Assembly (NCBI GenBank): GCA_038501625.1
Contig: JAZAYU010000019.1
Location: forward strand, 4,114,501 to 4,178,500
Source: Corbicula japonica
Taxonomy: Eukaryota > Mollusca > Bivalvia > Venerida > Cyrenidae
Direction of reading: 5' to 3'
Length of the DNA: 64,000 nucleotides
Positions 62,801 through 64,000 of the stretch are shown piece after piece (the stretch's first letter is position 1; every line of letters starts with the position of its first letter). Both the position numbers and the translations under genes were made by a program. The notes under the pieces were generated by a model. It searched no databases, had not been told where the DNA came from, and saw only the letters and a program-made list of their open reading frames with translations.

Positions 62801-63220
62801 TAAAGACAAGTAGTCCCAACAAGCATTAGTTTCGTTGGCATGGTTTCTTTAGACGAAAGAGTGCTTTATATACCTACCAGACATTAGGAAATCAGAAAAT
62901 ACCGTTTGATACAGAACTGTCTCGGAAGCAATTTGTTTTGCCACTGACTGTTCTATAGCGGTAACTCCAAGGGTTCTCTTTTTCGTTAATTGTTTGAGGC
63001 GTCTTATTTGAATTGACATACTTATACAAACATGTTCTCTCTTCCTCTCTTCTTTTTCGCTGCGTAGGGAGGTTGTGTTTTGTGAGAGTGGCGATTCTTG
63101 ATACGCATATGTCACTTTTTTTCAATTTTAATATCAATAGAAAATGTCTAATTTTTACATCATTCGGATGCAAACTAAAATTTTTTTGTTTTCTACTTTT
63201 TCCAGGTATTGGTGGCCACG
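50728..63220 (+). CDS. Secreted EGF-domain protein with glycine-led pentapeptide microexons (partial, runs off the right edge)
   Basis: Proposed exons: 50728-50806 (signal peptide), 51644-51658, 52087-52278, 53888-53902, 54585-54599, 55669-55860, 63206-63220. Every junction is phase 1 with GT-AG sites. The product begins with a secretion signal, then alternates five-residue units (GQPGH, GQQDH, GPAGP, GIGGH) with EGF modules carrying a His/Pro-rich insert. I do not recognise a named family. An extracellular matrix, adhesive or shell-matrix role is possible, but that is inference. A whole LTR retrotransposon lies in the intron after the second EGF exon, and a decayed fifth microexon sits at 55210-55224. 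No terminal exon is in the window. The exon chain is my own reconstruction without transcript support. Confidence 0.65.
51410..51492 (+). repeat. IR-3 partial copy
   Basis: CTTTTTCGCTGCGTGGGGAG, TGTGTTTTGTGAGTGTGGCG and ATTCCTGATATGCATAT, in the intron after the signal-peptide exon. Confidence 0.8.
51644..51658 (+). CDS. 15-bp microexon 1 (GQPGH)
   Basis: TACCTCTTTAG precedes GTCAACCAGGTCATG, then GTAAGTATA. With the G left from the previous exon it codes Gly-Gln-Pro-Gly-His and leaves one base. Strong acceptor tract and consensus donor; support comes from four sister copies. Confidence 0.72.
52087..52278 (+). CDS. EGF exon A with His/Pro-rich insertion
   Basis: The 192-bp phase 1-1 exon codes HCEENPCLNGGTC, a 36-residue insert between Cys3 and Cys4, then TCHCTQGWTGSHCEI. 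The six-Cys EGF pattern is complete. The insert (52126-52233) holds 10 His, many Pro and several Asp, where EGF modules normally have about 8-10 residues. It could bind metal ions, but nothing in the sequence proves it. Acceptor TTCCAG, donor GTAATT. It is the sister of 55669-55860. Confidence 0.85.
52550..52725 (-). repeat. IR-3 partial copy
   Basis: Inverse orientation: GAAATATGCAAATAAG at the left, AAGGCACCACAAACAATTAA and GAGAACCCTTGGAGTTACC at the right, matching the inverse of AGGGTTCTTATTTTCGTT. Confidence 0.7.
52905..53225. repeat. IR-4 interspersed repeat, copy 3
   Basis: CTAACCGGGGCTAGGCGGCA, GGGCAGTAAAATGCATAT, CATAAACAGTC, GAGCCTGCAATATATTCTTA, then TAGTGCTGCTATCAGTGACG and GTTGCTGAGCACGAT. 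It is the longest IR-4 copy and joins both parts. Confidence 0.7.
53660..53775. repeat. IR-4 interspersed repeat, copy 4
   Basis: TGGGATGGATAGAAATTGTA, GTTGCGCTGAACTCGGGGCT, AGGTGGCGTGGGTAGAAATA. The right part is absent. Confidence 0.65.
53888..53902 (+). CDS. 15-bp microexon 2 (GQQDH)
   Basis: ACCGTTTTAG, then GTCAACAGGATCATG, then GTAAGTATA. It codes Gly-Gln-Gln-Asp-His across a phase 1-1 exon. It differs from microexon 1 by a small shift (CAACAGGAT for CAACCAGGT) that preserved the 15-bp length. Confidence 0.68.
54585..54599 (+). CDS. 15-bp microexon 3 (GPAGP)
   Basis: CAACTTTCAG, then GTCCAGCAGGTCCTG, then GTAAGTATA. It codes Gly-Pro-Ala-Gly-Pro, the most collagen-like of the set. Confidence 0.7.
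55128..55200 (-). repeat. IR-3 fragment
   Basis: ACATGCATATCAGAAAC, CCGCATTCAGAAATCATAGC, CTC. The shortest recognisable copy. Confidence 0.5.
55210..55224 (+). pseudogene. Decayed 15-bp microexon (GPLDN)
   Basis: GTCCACTAGATAATG followed by GTAAGTATA matches the sister microexons in length and donor. The bases before it are CTAA where the others have TTAG or TCAG, so the acceptor is lost. The neighbouring AAG would give a 14-nt exon and break frame. Probably skipped. Confidence 0.55.
55669..55860 (+). CDS. EGF exon B with His/Pro-rich insertion
   Basis: The 192-bp phase 1-1 exon codes HCNEHTCLNGGTC, a 36-residue insert with 8 His, then TCQCTLGWTGKHCER. Length, insert size and splice phase equal those of exon A, and flanking introns are similar too, so the pair arose by duplication. 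Substitutions are spread through the insert (HHDPHHDPPQH vs HHDPHQDPPQQ) with length kept. Acceptor ATTCTCAG, donor GTAATT. Confidence 0.87.
55923..55927. repeat. Target site duplication, left (CCTTT)
   Basis: CCTTT lies directly before the left LTR and again directly after the right LTR (62549-62553). Five bases is the usual size for Ty3/Gypsy elements. The uninterrupted sequence can be read from the sister intron at 52333-52345 (ATACCTTTTTGAGT). Confidence 0.93.
55928..56947 (+). repeat. Left LTR
   Basis: Begins TGTCAGGAATG and ends CTCTTGACA. It contains a TA microsatellite near 55975-55988 and two direct repeats around 56283-56343 (ACTGGCTGGCTTAA, TAGCGAGGCCAA). A TATATAAA (56830-56837) lies about 80 bp before AATAAA (56913-56918), a compact promoter and polyadenylation arrangement. 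Confidence 0.96.
56830..56837 (+). promoter_or_regulatory. Probable LTR TATA box
   Basis: TATATAAA in the left LTR, repeated at 62431-62438 in the right LTR. Transcription would start about 25-30 bp downstream, before the AATAAA at 56913. Confidence 0.55.
56951..56968 (+). promoter_or_regulatory. Primer binding site, tRNA-Pro type
   Basis: TGGGGGCTCGTCCGGGAT starts 3 nt after the LTR. This 18-nt string is the well-known tRNA-Pro primer site of murine leukaemia-type retroviruses, and it starts with TGG as the complement of a CCA tail requires. Confidence 0.92.
57019..61464 (+). CDS. Gag-Pol polyprotein of LTR retrotransposon (Gag, PR, IN, RT, RNase H)
   Basis: A single 1481-residue frame. 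Residues about 20-115 form a charged coiled coil; about 130-300 are a Gag capsid-like region (FEESKDDMDAYIERFERFA, GETVFQFIARLRRYF); 336-349 are a CCHC zinc knuckle (CFNCNKVGHLARDC). The protease motif DTGC starts at 435. Integrase follows: HHCC residues His637, His644, Cys674, Cys677, then Asp707, Asp767 and Glu803 (35 residues between the last two). Reverse transcriptase comes after it, with VDLAKGYWQIP at 1155 and YVDD at 1216-1219. RNase H has Asp1367, Glu1408 and Asp1433. All catalytic residues I checked are present. The frame stops 64 bp before the right LTR, with no further gene. Confidence 0.96.
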   Translation: MDYEKWITLGERLGLKGSELSTYVEKKEAEYHEREERAQRREMERFEREAQIRKDEQEAEAQRLERKAQIRKEEALLQKEQQEIEERRLDEQRRYELEMKDREIELLRLKAELGDKAVSTTEFVNSKSLRPKLPKFEESKDDMDAYIERFERFAKSQKWDESTWAVSLSSLLTGKGLEVYTSMPPEEANDYTALKKAVLRRYQLTEEGFRLKFRDSKPLQGETVFQFIARLRRYFNRWTEMAEIDDTYKALSDLLIREQFIQSCSQDLALFIKERMPRSVEDVTRLAEQYIEAHGGSITHNRSSKPNHTPNKAAKSNDQNKETTQKSGANNSRPTCFNCNKVGHLARDCRFRDGSKGNQKTVKNDEGRANDKKVSALCMRASISENIENGQLKLANGESMPVITGACTIEMLEGERNLDIRTGYVGDREVRVLRDTGCELAAVRRELVRDDQLSGKQIVMITIDGQAKTVPTAKVSINTPYYQGEIEVMVPKSLICDLVLGNIPGVLDKPDPNWTKHQETNTSILETKVAAIMTRAQAKKAEQPVSALNVPTPSCSSEINVNSLKRAQKEDTSLNKLWSHALISKEMMTKGGHKYRYEDRKGVLYRIFEQKRSSNIVETIQIVVPSSFRKRVMELAHESIVGGHLSAKKTEDRIMTSFYWPGITSDVTRFCRSCDICQKTIPKGRVTKVPLGQMPIIDVPFHRVAVDLIGPITPVSDRGNRYILTVVDYATRYPEAVALPRIETERVAEALLDIFSRVGFPTEMLSDRGSQFTSDMMREVNRLVSVKQLFTTPYNPKCNGLCERMNGVLKAMLKKMCQERPKDWDRYLSAVLFAYREVPQASTGFSPFELLYGRTVRGPMQALKELWTEQETPEARNTYEFVLNLKQRLEETCKVARESLKESQQSYKHHYDKSSRPRSLKVGDKVLVLLPTNNNKMMLQWKGPYEVVEVVNKMDYRVKVENRIATYHINLLKRYEVRTDVVSATVAIIEPEIDDDLGAVDDENLLQLPNVTAGDIYKDVQISNELSLEQRDQTLKLVKEFSDIFTEQPGCTSLAEHRVELTSTAPVRVKQYPIPYAKRKDVEVEVQAMLEANIIEPATSEYNSPIVMVRKKDGSNRFCIDFRKLNAVTKFNTEPMGNVDDIMAKLTADKYFTKVDLAKGYWQIPVAEDCRQYTAFTTGSGTYQFRKMPFGMMNSGATFNRMMRKLLAGCHNTDNYVDDVLGHTVSWEQHLDMLRDLFARIRSAGLTVKPSKCLIGFSNIGFTGHMVGNGILQMEEEKLEKIRQAEVPVTKRQVRAFLGLASYYRRFIPSFAETAAPLTDLTKKGQPNKVNWGMAQDKAFKSLKDQLTRAPILRLPDFERKFILQCDASENGIGAALLQHHDDGLFPTAFASKKLLSRERNYSVIERECLAIVFGIRKFQKYLYGTQFVIQTDHNALSYIQKSKIENSRIMRWALFLQNYNFTIQAIKGSENFLADYLSRQ
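61514..61525 (+). promoter_or_regulatory. Polypurine tract
   Basis: AAGAAGGGGGCT lies just before the right LTR, at the expected position for plus-strand priming. Confidence 0.8.
61529..62548 (+). repeat. Right LTR
   Basis: A second copy of the 1020-bp LTR, offset by exactly 5601 bp from the first at both ends. No difference from the left LTR was noticed on reading. Confidence 0.96.
62549..62553. repeat. Target site duplication, right (CCTTT)
   Basis: Directly follows the right LTR. Host intron continues as TGAGTTTGGCATTGACC, which lines up with TGAGTATGACCTTGACC after exon A at 52341. Confidence 0.93.
62955..63118 (+). repeat. IR-3 partial copy
   Basis: CCAAGGGTTCTCTTTTTCG, CTTCTTTTTCGCTGCGTAGG and TGTGTTTTGTGAGAGTGGCG, in the intron before microexon 4. 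Confidence 0.8.
63206..63220 (+). CDS. 15-bp microexon 4 (GIGGH)
   Basis: ACTTTTTCCAG, then GTATTGGTGGCCACG, then GTAAGTGTA. It codes Gly-Ile-Gly-Gly-His, phase 1-1. It is the last exon seen; the gene should continue past 64000. Confidence 0.68.
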
Positions 63221-63587
63221 GTAAGTGTATGTTTTAAGTTTTAATGATTATGTTTTTATTATATCAATATGTTTTGCTTATATCCTTACCTAAAATTATT
63301 ATTTATTTGATAAATGTCAAGCTGTACCTTCTTCTAGTTATAGAATATTTTGTGATTTAAATGATTTGTTTGGAAGTGATATTTTAAGAACGTAAAAAAG
63401 CAATAACAATTTCATTACTATTTGTTCGTTAAAGTCAAAAAGGCTACCACAGGATGTTCTACAGTACTCTGCCAACCTCAATTGTTTTTCTTTCATTACT
63501 TCCATTATGCTTATGCCGATTTGACTGCAAGTGGTTTCATCTCATTTAAGTCATGGTGTATCCATCATTTGTGATTGACAATAATTA

Positions 63588-63915
63588 GCTTATTAATGTT
63601 TGTGTGCTTTTGTACGCAACTTTGTTGAGTTGCTGGGTGTTTTGGAGCTTATAAACCAAGACATCTTACAGTTGTTTGCTTATATGAGAACTGGTTATTG
63701 CAAGTTTGTGGTTGATGCAACCTAAAATCTAGTTTGAACCCCGAGTGCAAATAGTGTTGCCACTGACCGTTCCGACGTGGTACCAAGTCGGGTTCTCGTT
63801 AAGTGTTTGTGGTGTCTTGTTTGAAATTGATATAGTAGTATAAACTCATTCTCCTCTACGCTTTTTGGCTGAGTGGGAGGACTGATTTCTGAGCGTGGCT
63901 ATTCCTGATAAATAT
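63588..63915 (+). repeat. IR-3 interspersed repeat, second long copy
   Basis: TGTTTGTGTGCTTTTGTACG, TTGTTGAGTTGCTGGGTG, TATGAGAACTGGTTATTGCA and CTTTTTGGCTGAGTGGGAGG follow the order of 41625-41965 over about 330 bp. Confidence 0.78.
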
Positions 63916-63942
63916 ATCAAATAAAAAAACTTTTATTAGAAA

Positions 63943-64000
63943 AAAGTGAAATATGCACATCAGGAATCTCCACACTCAATAAAAACACACTGAATAAAGA
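63943..64000 (-). repeat. IR-3 partial copy, cut by the window end
   Basis: AAAGTGAAATATGCACATCA, GGAATCTCCACACTCAATAA, in inverse orientation to its left neighbour, making a head-to-head pair. Confidence 0.65.

Noticed and set aside
1..64000. CRISPR arrays, operons, ribosome binding sites, bacterial terminators
   Set aside because: The sequence is clearly eukaryotic (GT-AG introns, LINE, LTR element). Regularly spaced repeats here are tandem or foldback elements, not CRISPR.

Overview
The window is nuclear DNA of an animal, most likely a bivalve mollusc. It is AT-rich, has spliced genes with long introns, and is packed with foldback and interspersed repeats. The bivalve call is an inference from the repeat style and gene content; the sequence names no species.

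Left part (about 1-24.7 kb, minus strand): a complete Suppressor of fused (SUFU) gene. I rebuilt ten coding exons by hand from splice sites and reading phase. They join into one 483-residue frame running from exon 1 (24474-24691) to a stop at 3108. Human SUFU has 484 residues. The protein binds and restrains GLI/Ci factors in Hedgehog signalling. The introns hold most of the repeats: many copies of a roughly 240 bp double-inverted foldback element with TTAA ends (called FB-1 here), a 135 bp near-perfect palindrome (FB-2), a Tc1-like transposon with intact termini but a frameshifted transposase, a tRNA-derived SINE, MITE-like elements and two tandem arrays.

Middle (24.7-40.6 kb): the upstream flank of SUFU with further FB-1 copies up to 32.3 kb. 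After that come an element of about 1.6 kb with inverted ends at 33.3-34.9 kb that carries exon-like sequence, and a 5'-truncated, decayed CR1/L2-type LINE on the minus strand (37.8-40.6 kb). FB-1 and FB-2 are not seen after 32.3 kb.

Right part (41-64 kb, plus strand): an EGF-domain locus. Two EGF exons and one broken EGF exon lie at 42.8-43.7 kb. A second gene starts at 50728 with a signal-peptide exon. It continues with four intact 15-bp microexons, each coding a glycine-led pentapeptide, and two 192-bp EGF exons with a His/Pro/Asp-rich insertion between Cys3 and Cys4. All these exons are phase 1-1, so any one can be skipped or duplicated without breaking the frame. The gene runs off the right edge. 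Introns after the microexons resemble one another, which points to growth by module duplication. This half has its own repeat families.

A complete, apparently very young Ty3/Gypsy-type LTR retrotransposon (55928-62548) sits in an intron of the EGF gene. It has 1020-bp LTRs that look identical, a 5-bp target duplication, an 18-nt primer site of the tRNA-Pro type, and one intact 1481-residue Gag-Pol frame. In that frame the integrase lies before the reverse transcriptase, the order known from Gmr1-like elements.
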